Shown: positions 1-11,812, numbered from the stretch's first letter. The stretch is 64,000 bases of DNA from Lentinus brumalis (GCA_001792895.1 MARA01000004.1:682001-746000), one strand, 5' to 3'. Notes: generated by a model not told the origin, from the sequence alone. Translations and numbers: made by a program.

Positions 1-237
1 GGAGAAGCAGATATGGCAGGTAAATAGGCACCAGAAAGTCTGTGCGGCTTCGCAGGAATAGAAGACGCCATCGAGAGAACTTACGAGCTAGCACTGGGAG
101 CGAAACGATATTTCGAACTCTTGTCTCTCGCGCGCTGGTCGCGCGACCTGCACGAGAATCCGGCGAGAGTCCAGGCTGCGGCGCGAGTGGCAGTAGAAGG
201 ACAGACACCGAGATGTTGCACGAAACAACATCCGTAA
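1..237 (+). CDS. 3' end of an unidentified gene (partial)
   Basis: An open frame from about position 28 to the TAA at 235-237 encodes about 69 residues that look like real protein: a helical, charged stretch including DAIERTYELALGAKRYFELL, then ENPARVQAAARVAVEGQ. The frame upstream is closed by TAG at 25-27. This TAG may be the end of an intron (acceptor gtaaatag before 28), or a short intron may run from 20 to 55. The start lies outside the window. I do not recognise the family. Confidence is low because it rests only on frame openness and composition. Confidence 0.3.
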
Positions 238-412
238 GCGGGCCGCAGCTGGGTGGACGAACCATATCCATACAGAGGGCAAGCGATAGACACCGAGGGC
301 TTTTGATTACACCGACTCAACAGCGAAGGATTGGGGCATGTCAGAATGAGCGCACGACGCAGCAGCAGTGGTGGTTGAAAGGACATCCGGGAGCTCTCGA
401 CGTACGCCTAAC

Positions 413-1165
413 TCAGATAACTCGCGCTTTATAGATCTTCACGTCTTCTCGAGGCCTTGGCGCGAGGTTCAGCCTCGGCGGATCGGCCAAACATAGAGTG
501 GAAGACTTACCGATCCTGGGCATCGGTTGCCACTGCGCCGAGTCTCTGCACAACACGCATTCCCGCACTAACACGACCGAAGATTGTGTGCTTGTTGTCC
601 AAGTATGGTGTGGGGGCAAGAGTGATGAAGAATTGTGAACCTATTGAGGACATATGAAGCGTGGACGAGACACGATCAGAATAAGTTCACATACCGTTGG
701 TGTTAGGTCCCGAGTTTGCCATGGCTAGAATGCCGGCACCCGTGAAGCGAAGCTCGGGATGGATCTCGTCCTCGCTGTTCTCGAGCTGTCAGGCGACTGG
801 CCAGACCGCTGCAATTCACACTACTCACAACTTCTGGCCATAGATACTCGTTCCCCCGCGACCCGTCCCTGTTGGGTCGCCGGTCTGGATCATGAAGTCC
901 TACGCAGGGAAAGTCTATCAAAACTTTGAGGCGGGCCAGACGGACATATGCACCCACGGCGATGATGCGATGGAAGACCACGCCATTGTAGTAGCCACGT
1001 TTAGCCAACTCTGCGAAGTTCTTGCATGTCTATTTGGTACGAGCGGCGGTTGAGAGGGATCCAGGCGAGGCGAAGGTGAGTGACCCGACCTACTCGAGGT
1101 GCATGATCCCAATACAGTTCGAGCTGAATGTCTCCCATGCTGGTTTCGAGGACGACGGATTCCAT
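413..1165 (-). CDS. PPIL1: Cyclophilin-type peptidyl-prolyl isomerase, PPIL1 family
   Basis: Single-domain cyclophilin of about 160 aa in six exons. Family knowledge: PPIL1 acts in the nucleus with the spliceosome (SKIP/Prp45 partner). The N-terminus [20 protein letters not shown] has no leader. The exons then give [53 protein letters not shown] and [20 protein letters not shown], ending [13 protein letters not shown]. The catalytic Arg (FHRII), Gln (MIQTGD) and Phe residues are present. The position that is Trp in cyclosporin-binding cyclophilins (usually WLDGKH) is Tyr here (YLDNKH), so drug affinity may be reduced. The start is the ATG at 1165, the first in the family-like frame. Introns begin gtaggt, gtgggt, gtgagt, gtatgt and gtaagt. 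The gene is convergent with the fragment at 1-237 and divergent from DTD1 (240 bp). Confidence 0.93.
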
Positions 1166-1405
1166 TGCTGAGGATGTCGACGGGGCTAGCAGATGCAGCA
1201 AGAGGTTCGCAGCGCAGGTCACTGGGCCAGACGATGACGGCAGAGGGCAAGATGTGCGCGCTCGTTTTCCCAAGGTCGCGTCCGGGCTTTCTCACCTGCG
1301 CTACCACTTTCCCGCGATCTGGTCTTCCTCGTCCACCAGCTTGGTTGACGATACCGCACGATACAATCTGGGTATCCTGCTCCAGGCCTAGTCAGCTTCG
1401 GCGAG

Positions 1406-2524
1406 ATGCGTGCCATTGTGCAGCGCGTGAGCTCGGCCTCTGTGACAGGTGAGTGAACGTAGTATGGAATTTCTGGTGGACACATCTTCTGACAAACTGC
1501 TGCAGTCGAAAACGAGGTCATATCGTCCATAGGAAGAGGGCTGATGGTGCTCGTCGGTATTGGCAGAGGTCAACGCCGCATCACATAATTCAATGGCAAA
1601 CGGTCCCCGTTGACTTACGGTCCATTCACAGTACAGACGATACTGTGACCGACATCGAGACCCTGGCCAAGCAAATGTGCGTTCTCTTCTTCCATCTGCG
1701 CAGGCGGCGGCATCTGTTCTCCATGCCGGGGCCTTACGTCCGGCTCGTATGCTTCGCCTGCGATGTGCACCATGCAACTCTGAACGCCCAAAACCTAGTC
1801 TTACGCTAAAGGTGTTCTCCGACGACGCATCGGGAGCTATGTGGAAGAAGAATGTCAAAGACATTGAAGGCGAGGTCCTCTGCGTCTCGCAATTCACTCT
1901 CTTTGCGAACACCTCCAAAGGAAAGCCCGACTTCCACCGAGCGATGGTGTGTATTGTCTCTATCTTCGTATTACGCCCGCTCCCGCTCTGCTGACCTCCA
2001 TGCTCTCCCGCCGCTGCTCGTTGCCGCACATCTCTCCCAGGCATCGGGTCCCTCCCGGGAATTGTATGGCTCTTTCCTCAAGCGGATGGGCGAACTGTAT
2101 AAGCCAGAGAAGATTCAAGGTGCGCAACATTTCGCGCTCGCACCGGGGTCTGTACAGCGCGACACGCGACCCGCGACCCGCTCCCGCTGCAGTTATTTTT
2201 ATTTGAATTATGCACGACGCAGTTGCTGAGGTTGTGTTTGGTGTGAACAGACGGACGGTTCGGTGCGATGATGGATGTTCGCCTGACAAACGAGGTGAGG
2301 CAATACACTCGGCCGCCACGGACGATGCGCTGACAGAGGGAGCACGTTCGTAGGGTCCCGTAACTTTCACCTTGGACTCGAGGAAATTCGAGTACGTAGA
2401 TCCGCCGTCCGGCACGGCGACCCCAAAGAAGGGTACCCCAGTCGCGTCGGGCAGGCAAACCCCGAGGACGCAGGAGTCTTCACCCTCGACTGATGCCCCT
2501 CATCCTAAGGCACAGGCATCGTAA
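1406..2524 (+). CDS. DTD1: D-aminoacyl-tRNA deacylase (DTD)
   Basis: Cytosolic proofreading enzyme that removes D-amino acids (and glycine mischarged on tRNA-Ala) from tRNA. The N-terminus MRAIVQRVSSASVT is typical of the family. Exons follow for VENEVISSIGRGLMVLVGIG, DDTVTDIETLAKQM, a central block with the signature SQFTLFANTSKGKPDFHRAM, ASGPSRELYGSFLKRMGELY, and the second signature, the cross-subunit Gly-cisPro motif, as GPVTF after the splice at about 2355. These two motifs form the active site. After the core comes a C-terminal extension of about 40 residues rich in Pro, Ser and Thr, which is longer than bacterial DTD and common in fungi. The start ATG at 1406 gives the conserved first residues. 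The coding sequence is in six or seven exons. Confidence 0.92.
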
Positions 2525-3079
2525 ACGCAGGTCACTGTACACCTCTGGCATAGGAATGCCAATAGAAGAGATTGCGCACATGGCGAGGTACAACGACGAA
2601 GACGACTGTAATCTTGTGGCCAGAATGCGGCCACCCTTACCTCGGACAGAACGCAAACTTTGTATTGAAGGTACCACCCCAGGTCCACGGGCATGGTAAG
2701 CGCAGGTGCCGTGGTATCTGATCATCGATGTCGACATTGGGATATGTTTGACAGGGAGTGTGCTGTCCTGATGTCGTCCATTCAGCGAATTGAAGGTTTG
2801 GCGGCTCGCGGGCGCGTGTACCGCACAGCGGGGCACTCAGACACTCGAGGAGCGCAGTCCGCGATATCGTGAAGTGAAGTTGCGTGCCGACACTGGCAGG
2901 CAACCCATGCTTTCGTTGACGCGAGGATCCCCCTACCAGCCGATACTCAGAAGCTTCAGACTTCAGTCACGACTGTACCTTTCAGCTCTCACCTTCATTT
3001 CCGCGTTCATCACGCCCAGTGTGCCGCTCGCGTGTCTCAAGCGGCTTTCACCTCCTCGCGATGGCAATGCTATTGCTGT
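2525..3079. other. Intergenic, DTD1/PGS1 convergent 3' ends
   Basis: Both neighbours end here, so this should hold two 3' untranslated regions. Short open frames exist on both strands (for example - strand 2480-2836), but none shows a recognisable motif or a plausible splice pattern. No repeat was noticed. Confidence 0.5.
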
Positions 3080-5010
3080 TTACAACATGCCACCCACAAC
3101 GCCGACCAATGCCCGCGTTCCCAGACGTACCCTCCGCGACTCTGAATCGGACTGTCCACGCCATGGGTGCGCATGCGCACGAAGCCCGTCGACCTCCGAA
3201 GCAAGCTTCTTCTGCAACGACAGTGATGTTGTGGCGAGCACAAATGAAAGCTCCGTGTCGAGATTGGCGGAGCGCGAGTTCAGGTTCGTCGAGCCGAACA
3301 AGGTCAGGACGGGGTCCGACGACGGGGTGGGACGCACCCAGATGCCTGGGGGTTAATGTCAGCCATGTCGGGGGGGCAAAATGAACACGCGATGGGCAGT
3401 GCGGGAGTGCGTGAACCAGAATCAAGGGGCGCTGGAGGCAAGTATCTCACCTTTGGCGTGGTACGTCCACCCTTCACGCTCCCACTCATGCAGCTGTACT
3501 CCTGGGATGACGTCCGAGGACCCAGGAGCCCATTCTCTCCGAGCGGTACGGACTGCATGCATGAATCGCCGCTCAAACAACGTGTATGCCTCAGGTATGC
3601 GCCCGGAGATCCCCTTCGATTCGTAGAATCCGTTCGCCTACGAGGAGCGGGGTGAAGACACGTAAGATCAGCAGCGAGCATCTCCGCGGAGACGAGGGTC
3701 GTCCTTACCTTGGGACTCGCGGCGAGGATGCGACATGCCAAACCGGACTCGATCACCGCCGCTTGGTATGGTTTGTACAGCGCGAAGTACCCGCTTGTCA
3801 GGTCGACGAGCGGCCCGTCGTACTTCGATGCCGAAGACATGGAGTAGCGTTGTTGTGCCGACAGTTGGCGGAAAAGAAGTGAGAGACACCGCTCTTCTTC
3901 TCTTATATCGAATAGTCCTGCTTGGATGACGGGGAATACCAGAACGTCGTCTTCACCATCTGGTTCGTCCGAGGAGGCTTTCTCCGCCGGTATCGCCAAT
4001 GAAGCGGTAGATGATTCGCGCTGCGACTTTTGAAACGACGACAGAACATGGTGCGCCTTGGCCTCTATGTGATGGGGGTGCGTGGCCGCGTCTGACCAAT
4101 GGATCACGTAGTCGTCCGATGAGCCTGGTGATGGAAGGAGGCTGTAGGAGAACGTTGACGCCGCCTGCAAGAAGTCGAAGCAATAGTCCGCCAGACGAGG
4201 TTGTGCCGTGAACTGCAGGTAACGGTCTTGGCGGTCCGTGAAGTAGGACGTGTTCAAGTTCGCTCTAAGAGATACAGGACACATGAGAGTGGTATCAGGC
4301 CCGTATCATGCCAGAGACGTACTCTCTTACCCGGATATCAGGATCGTGTCGTCGGCGCCATAGATCTTGGGGTGCCAGGTGCCCCAGCCCTCGTTGAACC
4401 GCGGTGGTACGAGGCGAGCCATGGTGCCTTTCAGCTTCGGACTTCGGAAAAGGCATACGTGGACCCTGTCAGGGTGCTCCTGTAACAGCGGAAGCAGGAT
4501 ACGTGCTGTCGAACCTGGTCCAGGCCGAGTCGACCGGTTCAAGTCAAGATGCAGGTAAACATGCAGAGTGGGGTGCTTGCGCAGAGAGTCTCGTATAGCT
4601 TCGACCTGTTTTACGCATTGACAACGGTACCTCCGAGTTCAAGAAGCGCTGCTCACGAGTTCGACATCTTCGTGGCCAATATAGAGTGAGGAGAGGAATA
4701 GTCTATGTCTTGCATTTCGTATCATAGTCTAGACCGACGCTTCAGTATCCAGCATATCGTCTGCGCAGCACCTGTCACGCACTAGAAGTGTCTGGTAGAA
4801 TAGACGTGGCTCGTGCATTATTGACACACTCGAGGAGTGCATGGAGAAGCATGGCTGGTGTTCCGCGAGCTTCACGAGGAACTGGCGTATCGTGGGGTCG
4901 AACGAGACAGTCGAGACATTGCGAGGTCGCTGAGCCGCAGCTATGGGGAGAAGCGCAGAGTAGATCCGCAGACGCGAGAGGTGAAACGCACTGCGCGCCG
5001 TCCCGAACAT
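3080..5010 (-). CDS. PGS1: CDP-diacylglycerol--glycerol-3-phosphate 3-phosphatidyltransferase
   Basis: Mitochondrial enzyme making phosphatidylglycerophosphate, the first step of cardiolipin synthesis; eukaryotic type of the phospholipase-D superfamily. The start ATG at 5010 gives MFGTARSAFHLSRLRIYS, basic and hydroxylated like a mitochondrial presequence. It continues FSMHSSSVSIMHEPRLFYQT, then RHRLFLSSLYIGHEDVEL, and the first HKD-type motif HPKIYGADD. After a splice comes ANLNTSYFTDRQDRYLQF. The second catalytic motif is split by an intron: HAKGIW followed by FGSTNLNSRSANLDTE. The gene has about six exons. It ends at 3080 after a Gly/Val-rich tail. It is divergent from SCD6, with 150 bp between the starts. 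Confidence 0.93.
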
Positions 5011-5160
5011 CGAGCTCGACGCGTCGGACAGCGAGGACGGCGGCGGCTCGGGAGGGCACGAAGCGCTGAGAGGGCGTGGGAAAGGGAGATGCCGGGGGAT
5101 GGTTGTGACACGCTGCCGCAGGCTTTGTCTCCAGATTTCGTCCGCCCTTCGTTCACCACC

Positions 5161-6782
5161 ATGGCCGCTCTCAGTTTCATCGGGTGTGTGCCACTCGCCC
5201 CGGCGTGCGCATGCATACTGACAGCACCGCAGAAAGCCCATTTCTCTCATTTCTCACTCAGATGTACGATACAGAGGTATTCTCGCGGGCATCGACCCCG
5301 TCGCGTCGACAATCCAACTTTCGAATGGTGAGCACGTCGGTGGCACATCGTCTTCCATTCCAGACGCGTACTGACCAGGAATTCAGTGTACTCTATGGGA
5401 ACGGAGTCGCGAAAGTGAGTGCTGCTTCCTGACTGACGTGTTCATGGGATGAAACATTCCGGATGTAAAAGAGCTGCGGCTCAGTTGTCCGAGAGCGCAT
5501 AACCTCGTGTGGATTTCTTCCGTTGCCTTCCTTCTGATCTTTTATCTACTCTTTCGCTTCGTTTGACCTGGGTTGACTGACTGCGCAACCACCAGACCGC
5601 CAAACGAGTACATCCCCCCGTACAAGAACCCTACACCTACATCATTTTCCGCGCGTCTGAGGTGAAGGATCTGGCTGTTGATGAGCAAGCAGCCCAACCA
5701 CGACGGAATGTGCACGATGATCCTGCGGTCCTTGGTGTGAGTGGCCTTTCTTCTCCGTCTTTCGTCGCGAGCGCCTCTGTATGATGAAACCATTTACGGA
5801 TGTATCGAGCAAAGCTCGGATGTCCGAGAGCGCATAAAACCGTGTGGATATCCCGTTGCCTTCCTTCTGACTATATGCTCGCGACGCGTCAGCCTGCAAT
5901 CACATATACTGGGTGCTGACTTTGTTCTTGTAGGCGTCACCCCAACCCCAGATTGCCCCCACCTACCCTCCATTTGGCTCCCCCTCCTACCAGCAGCAAA
6001 CCGCGGCCGGTGTTCCTCCCCAACAAGGGCAAGGACAGGTGCCCCCGCGACAGCAGCAAGCCTTCGCTAACCGCCAGCAGGCGGGGCAACCTTCTGGCTC
6101 GCAGCAGCCTGGCCAAGGGCAGCACGCGCAATCCCCGCCGAACGGCGCTGCCGCTGCACCCCCGCGTAATGGACGCAACACATCGGTAAACTCGGCAACG
6201 GCCTCAATGGAGACCGTCGAGCGTGCCCTTGGCGACCTGCGCGTGACGGGCAATGGGGCCAACCAACAGCCGCGCGGCGGCCGCCGTGGTGGTGGACGGG
6301 GCCATCAAGAGATCAAGGCGGGCGACTTGCGCATCCCGAATGTGCCCTTTGACTTTGACGCATCGAACTCGCGGTTCGACAAGGCTGCGCTCGCGCCCTC
6401 CCCGCGCGGCACGCCCAAGAACGACGACGAAGGGGAAGAGGGCGAGGTGGACGAGGAGGAGAAGAAGGATGACGGAACGACGACAGCGTACAACCCGAAG
6501 AAGTCGTTCTTCGACTCGCTGTCTTCGGGCAGCAACGGTCCCGGCCCCTCGACTGATGGACGTGGACGCGGGGGACGTCGCGGCGGAGGACGCAACCGCC
6601 GAGAAGAGGAGAGGGAGCGGAACGTCGCAACGTTCGGTGAGCCTGGCGGTGTTGGCTTGATGGGCCCGGGTGCATATGTCGGCGGCTGGGGCGGATATGG
6701 CAGGCGCGGTGGCGGCCGTGGTCGACGTGCAGGTGCTCATGTCGGGGGTCATGTCGGAGGTCATGTTGCTGCGCGTTCGTGA
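5161..6782 (+). CDS. SCD6: LSM14/Scd6-family P-body protein
   Basis: RNA-binding translation repressor and decapping activator of P-bodies (yeast Scd6, S. pombe Sum2, animal LSM14). Exon 1 plus exon 2 give MAALSFIGKPISLISHSDVR, then YRGILAGIDPVASTIQLSN and VYSMGTES: the LSm14 domain. The next exon continues PPNEYIPPYKNPYTYIIFRA and SEVKDLAV. The last exon is a Gln/Pro-rich linker, then an FDF motif (NVPFDFDASNSRFDK), an FFD-type box (YNPKKSFFDSLSS), a TFG-type box (ERNVATFGEPGG), and a C-terminal RGG region (GGRGRGGRRGGGRNRR and GGYGRRGGGRGRR). The acceptor for exon 2 is at the second AG (accgcag), which restores the FIGKPISLIS core. Introns 5415-5595 and 5737-5933 are unusually long for this window and share a repeat. 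Confidence 0.93.
5449..5541 (+). repeat. Imperfect direct repeat, copy A (SCD6 intron)
   Basis: Lies in the 181-bp intron 5415-5595. It matches 5783-5875 with small indels. The clearest shared blocks are gatgaaac, cggatgta, tgtccgagagcgcataa and gttgccttccttctga. Confidence 0.75.
5783..5875 (+). repeat. Imperfect direct repeat, copy B (SCD6 intron)
   Basis: Lies in the next intron, 5737-5933, 334 bp downstream of copy A in the same orientation. It shares the tgtccgagagcgcataa, cgtgtggat and gttgccttccttctga blocks in the same order. Confidence 0.75.
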
Positions 6783-7119
6783 CATTGATCGGTGGTGAGC
6801 TGGTGGTGAGTTCGAGTGCAGTGGTCTATTGTCGTGTCTTTGCTACGTTATGTTGATATCGATGTTGTGTGGGATTCAAAGCTATCCGCACTCTGTGGCT
6901 CGCTGTATCAAGAGAGGGCGACATTGACGACCGAAGTGAGCAGCATCATATATTTGTATTGCTGGTTAAGTTGTATAGTAATAGTCTGCTCCGGAGTGGA
7001 GAATATGCCAAACCAATGGGTACAGAGTAAGGTGTCCTTCCGTAATTACTGCAGATGTACTGCTATGAAGTCCTCAGAAGATCTAAGTATGCATGGGCCA
7101 GTCCGCGACGCCCTCCCGC
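6783..7119. other. Intergenic, SCD6/IML2 convergent 3' ends
   Basis: Convergent gene ends. No coding signal or repeat was recognised. The stretch around 6940-7000 is relatively AT-rich, as expected for polyadenylation regions. Confidence 0.5.
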
Positions 7120-9908
7120 TCAGGCCGCGATCCCCAACATCTCCTTCTTCGACGCAATCTCGTCCTTGAGCATCGCAATACGGCTGTCGAGCCTCGACGA
7201 GAGGTCGACCTGCTGCGTCGCAAGGGAAAGCGCCTTGTCAAGCTTCTCCAGCGCGCCCTTCAGCGCACGCGCCCACGCGTCCGCGTCGACGTTGTCCCCG
7301 CCAGCCTCGTCGCTCTTCGAGTCCATCTCCTTCAAGTCGAGCACCGCGTACTCGAACCACGCCACGCCCCGACCCACGTGCTGACCTGGATGGCCGGCTG
7401 TCGCGCGATGGCGTCCTCGAGGAACGCCCGCGAGCCCGAGAAGTCGCCCACCGTGCGGTGGACGATGCCGAGCAGGAGGGAACGGATTGCGAGCTCGTCT
7501 GCGGTGTCCGGGCGGTCGGTCGGGAGTGGTGGTGTCTGCTCCTTGTCCACGACCGAGGTGAGGGTGTCGCTCTTGAACTCGGGAGGAGTCGATAGGCATG
7601 TCGCCCAGTCTTGTATGTGGGCAAGAGCGGCGTCTTTCGTGATTCGCGTGTGCGTGTTCCAGACTAGAGGGGCATTAGCGAGGCTTGAAACTATGTAACA
7701 GGCTGATACACGTACAGAGAGCAAGCTCTGGTCACCAATGGAAGGTCAGTTTCGATGTAGTTTGGCGATTTCAACGGTACGTACCTTCGGCGGGACTGAT
7801 CCTTGCGGCGTGTGCGTAGCCCGCCTCCGAACCAGTAGCGATGGTCTGCTGCTCCTTGTAAAACGCCACTGCAAGAGCGATGCTGTTGGCGACAGGATAG
7901 CCATGACGTGAGACACTGGGACGTACGCTTCTTCTTGATGAAGACTTCGGTCGGCAGGTCCTTTCCGCCAATCTTGCGCTTCTCTATCAGATCTGGAACC
8001 TGGTCGAGGAGTTCCTGAGCCTTTTCATAATTCTTCAGCGAAATATAGCACCCCGCAGCGATGAAGTAGTATGTAGCGTGGCTCCTGCACAGATGGCCTC
8101 AGAATTGACCTGGTACATGATGGCCTTGAAACGCACCAGCTGTTGATCTCTGTGACACGGATGAACGCATCTGCAGCCTCTTGATATCGTCTCTGAGACA
8201 GCAGTGTCCACGCGAGCTCGAAAAGCAGCTACCGCGGCCCGTCAGCATTCGAGTCCATCCCTTTTCGAATAGCCGTGTGGAAACTTACCAGACCGTCGGC
8301 CTGCGCGAACGTGTGCGGCAAGCCAGGTGCCAAGCCGTCCTGGAGAACCTTGATCGCACCGTCCGGATCGTATGACATTCGTAGGATCTTCGCCTATATT
8401 AGCAGAGCGCTGTCAGTGCACAGATCTCGATGGCATCCCATGTTCCACGTACTCGGTTCAGGATCCACAGCGAACCGGTCGGATAGCGAGCCTCCAACCT
8501 GCAGAAGGTCAGAGTCACCCTCCCAGAGTCGCAGTACGTCGGATGCTCACTTGTCGACGATGGCCCGATATTGCCTGAGGATGTGCTCCTCGTCAGCCTG
8601 GTAGCCGGCTAGCAGAAGCACGACGCCGTGGTAGGTCATTAACGACAAGCTGTGGATGTGTCGTGAGAACTTGGACAGGACCGCCTATGTATAACGACGC
8701 ACCCTGCGAAGACGGCATGCACGTCTGTCTTGGCGGCCGATACTGCCAGTGCCCGCAGCGCCAGTTTCCTGTCGTGCTGGAAGCCCAGGAAGCCGACCAC
8801 ACCGCTACATTTGCCGGTGAGACTGGACCGTGGTGATATGTGGGAGTATATGCGCACCGTATCTTCGCAGGGAGCAGAGAAAACACCAGGTTGAAGAGGC
8901 TGTCACAGGCGGAACTCAATATGGCGAGAATCAATAGCCTCATGAGGGACCTACCCGTATCCTGTGGACCGGCATCAGCGATTGCCCGCACTAAGCTAGG
9001 AGACTGCCCACCAAACGCCGTCCCGGACAAGATGAGCTCGTCGACCGTGCCCTCCGCGGCATTTATGGGGGTTCTTGGTGCGGTCGGCACGGCGAGGGAC
9101 GCGCCCGTAAAGCGGCTGAAGAAGCCAGACTTCGCAGGCTTGGCTGCGGCGGCCGTCGAGCCTGCGGCTGACGCCTCCGAACGGATACTCGCCGCTCTGG
9201 AACCGGGTGCGGAGGCAGCTGGGGTCGCATACTCGTCGAGGCCGTTGGGATACACGGTCTTGTAGAGTCTGCAGATAGCGCGGTTCAAACTCTAGCATCA
9301 CGTTCGGAGACGAACAACGTGCGTACTTGGAGAACTTGGAGTGCGCGCTGGATAAATAAGCATTTAGACAACGCAGCAGCCTCGTAAGCGGGCAGGCACG
9401 GACCTATTCATGGCGTACAGGCACTGGAGATAGCCCATATAGGACTCGCTATCGGACACGGCCAGATGAGGGAGGGGCATGGTTAACGGATGGAAATGGT
9501 CATACCTGAGTGCGTGGGTGAGACCGAGGAGAATGACCGCATCCGAGTGCAGCAGTTCCCACTCGGTGCCGGGCGGGAACTGGGTGGTCTGGGACGAGTA
9601 CCTGGCGAGCTTGAGCTGCTTCTTTGCGCCTGCCTCGGAGAGGGCGAGAAGACGGGATGCCTCGGCCATCAACCCAGTCTGCGGGGTGCGCGTGAGTACG
9701 CGAGCATGGCGGAGATAACAGGTGCGCATACCTCCATACCGAGCGCGGCCTCGAGGAAGGCGCAGACACCGTGTCCCATGGCGTGGAAAGGGGAGTCTCC
9801 GGCGGCGAAGGTGTCGCGGGCCTTCTGGAGGTCGTTCGCGAAGAGGTAGTCGAAGCCGATGCGGGCGGCGCGCAGTTGTGCCTCGGTGTCCTGGGGGGCG
9901 GCGTCCAT
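7120..9908 (-). CDS. IML2: IML2/TTC39-type tetratricopeptide protein
   Basis: Family of TPR-like proteins; yeast Iml2 is linked to lipid droplets and inclusion-body clearance. The start at 9908 gives [20 protein letters not shown], then [20 protein letters not shown], as in the family. Further exons encode [34 protein letters not shown] with a low-complexity Ala/Ser insertion, [45 protein letters not shown], and TPR-like helices such as [15 protein letters not shown] and [20 protein letters not shown]. The C-terminus is [18 protein letters not shown]. About ten exons. Oddity: the reading frame breaks at the C run 7367-7370. One extra base there would join VSTWVGG to [20 protein letters not shown]. 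An intron over the same bases is possible in phase but would remove this family-like segment. Confidence 0.85.
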
Positions 9909-10112
9909 GGCTGCTCGTTGTCGTCGGCGTCGTCGTCGTCGTCGTGGATGGTGGCAGAGTGACGACGGCGGCGTCGGCGGCCAGTGCGGATCGGCGCCTG
10001 CGCGTCACACAGACGCGACGAAGCTCGGCCGTTGCCGACCCGCCCTCTTCCCGCCCACGCCGCCCTCGTCTTCGTCCTCGTCGTCGCACACAGCGACCGC
10101 GACCGCACCGCC

Positions 10113-11812
10113 ATGGCCTCCTCCGCCGTCAAGGCCCGAATACACGCCTTCGAGACCATGCAGACCGCTGGCCCCACCGTCGTCGTCTCGCGCTCTCCGC
10201 CTGACCTCCTCGAGACGCCAATCTCGCCGGCCGCCACTTCCATCTCGGCCATGGTCCCCTCGACGCCCTCGACGCCTCTCAAGTCCATGCCACCGTCGCC
10301 CTCCCCGTCGCCTCCGAACCTCGGCAGGAAGACTTCGTTGATCGATCTCAAAGACTGGGTTGTGGACGATGGGCCTCTTCCGTATGTGCCGAGGCAGAAG
10401 CCTCCGCTTCCTCGAAAGCCACCACCTCCGCTTGGACCCAAGCCTGGCCAGAGACATGTCTCGGAGTCCGTGGCTCGCAAGCCTCCTCCTCCGCTCATCA
10501 GCCTTGAATCTCCTCCCAAGGCTCCTCCCTTGCCACCCCGAAAACCATCTTATGCTTCCCTCAGGTCCGCCTCTGCCTCTAATTCATCTTCCTCGTCGCT
10601 GCCGCGAAGTCCGAATCAAGGCACTCCTCCCCTGCCAACCGCGACCAGATCCTCCTCAGACTCACTCACCGTCGACCACACTTACCCACCGCTGTCCAAA
10701 CTGGGAATCAACATTCCCTCCCGCCATGCACCAGCTTCATCCATCTCGTCCTTCCACTCTGTCTCCCTCTCCTCAGATGGCGGCACCGATCCGACGACTC
10801 CGGGCACCGCGAACTCGTTCTCAAGTCATGTAGCCACCTACCCGGTGGATAGGGACGACTTTGACCACGACCGCGGAAGCCTCCGTGAACCGGACGCGGT
10901 TAGCCTTGACGAGTCTTTCGAGAACCTATCCGTAACCTCCGCCGTGAGCCCGTCTGTCTCGTCCGTCTCATACGACTGGGAGGTATATGCCCACAAACGT
11001 GCTTCGGAGCCCCCGAAGCTTCCACAACGCCCGACAAAGCCACCGGCGTCCGCACCCACATCCCCTCGCCACTCACCCGTTCTTGTCCCCAAACGCGATG
11101 GAGTGCCTCCTCCTCCTCCGTCGCGCTCACGACCACCTTCTGCCCGCAACTCCCTTGCTTCCACCTCCGCAGCCTCCCAATCCGACAGGTCCTCTATCAT
11201 CAGCACCGCGACGTCACGGACGAGCGTCAGCACACGCAGCACAACCACTCCCAAACCCAAATTGGCGCAGCTCACGCGACCTACGCCTGTCCCTCCTGCC
11301 GCACGCAAACGCTATGAGGCAGTTTTCAACGGGAACGTGATCGCCGCGCGGCAGGTTGAACGCGCCAAGTCGCCACCGCCTGGACGCAAGTCCAGACAGG
11401 CGGCGGGGTGGCGAGGGCTGTCAGTGGACCTCATCACAAACCCGGAGGAGAACGCTTCCTCTTCACGGGGCGATAAGGTTGAGGAAGGGGTGGGCGCAGA
11501 GGAGAGGTTAGATGGGGAAATCGTGCGTGCGATATGGAAGCTGTCGAGGTTAGAGAGAGCGACGCTGCGCGTGATATGGTCAGTACCTCTGTTGTTCGCA
11601 TATCTCTCGGCTCTAACGCTAACATGACATGCGCATGCAGGATGGAATGTGACCCGGCGGGTACGGGTTCGCTTGACCGAGACGGCTTTGTGAGGGGCAT
11701 GTGGCGGATTGACGAGGAGTTGCGGAAGGCACAGATGCACAAGCACCTCGTCCCTCGTATCCACGTCCGCCACCCCAGACCTGTGCACCCGTCAAAACCG
11801 ATACTGCGATAA
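10113..11812 (+). CDS. IRS4: IRS4/TAX4-like protein with C-terminal EH domain
   Basis: Yeast Irs4 and Tax4 are EH-domain regulators of phosphoinositide 5-phosphatase (Inp51), cell-wall integrity and autophagy. The protein is about 540 aa, nearly all in one exon. Residues 1 to about 410 are low-complexity Pro/Ser with many PPLP-type SH3-binding-like runs (KPPLPRKPPPPLGPKPG, APPLPPRKP). The C-terminal EH domain starts near KRYEAVFNGNVIAARQ and includes LDGEIVRAIWKLSRLE. After one intron it reads MECDPAGTGSLDRDGFVRGM, with an EF-hand-like loop DPAGTGSLDRDGF, and WRIDEELRKAQ. The splice joins ATATG to GATGGA. The start ATG at 10113 has a strong context (ccgccATGGcc) and lies 204 bp from the divergent IML2 start. 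Function is inferred from the EH domain and architecture. Confidence 0.78.

Noticed and set aside
2480..3356. Overlapping ORFs on both strands between DTD1 and PGS1
   Set aside because: No recognisable motif, no convincing splice sites; probably 3' untranslated regions.
6204..6785. Long - strand frame opposite SCD6
   Set aside because: Low-complexity antisense of the RGG/acidic exon. The + strand has all LSM14 family motifs.
7310..7410. Intron in IML2 from gtcagc (after QPAIQ) to ttgaag as an alternative to a frame break
   Set aside because: It is in phase, but it would delete a Trp/Phe-rich segment that reads as good family sequence once a single base is added, and six other breaks of the same type exist in the window.
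9984..10112. Extension of the IRS4-like frame upstream to 9984
   Set aside because: The added residues are Arg/His/Pro noise over the shared promoter. The ATG at 10113 has a strong context and a family-like start.
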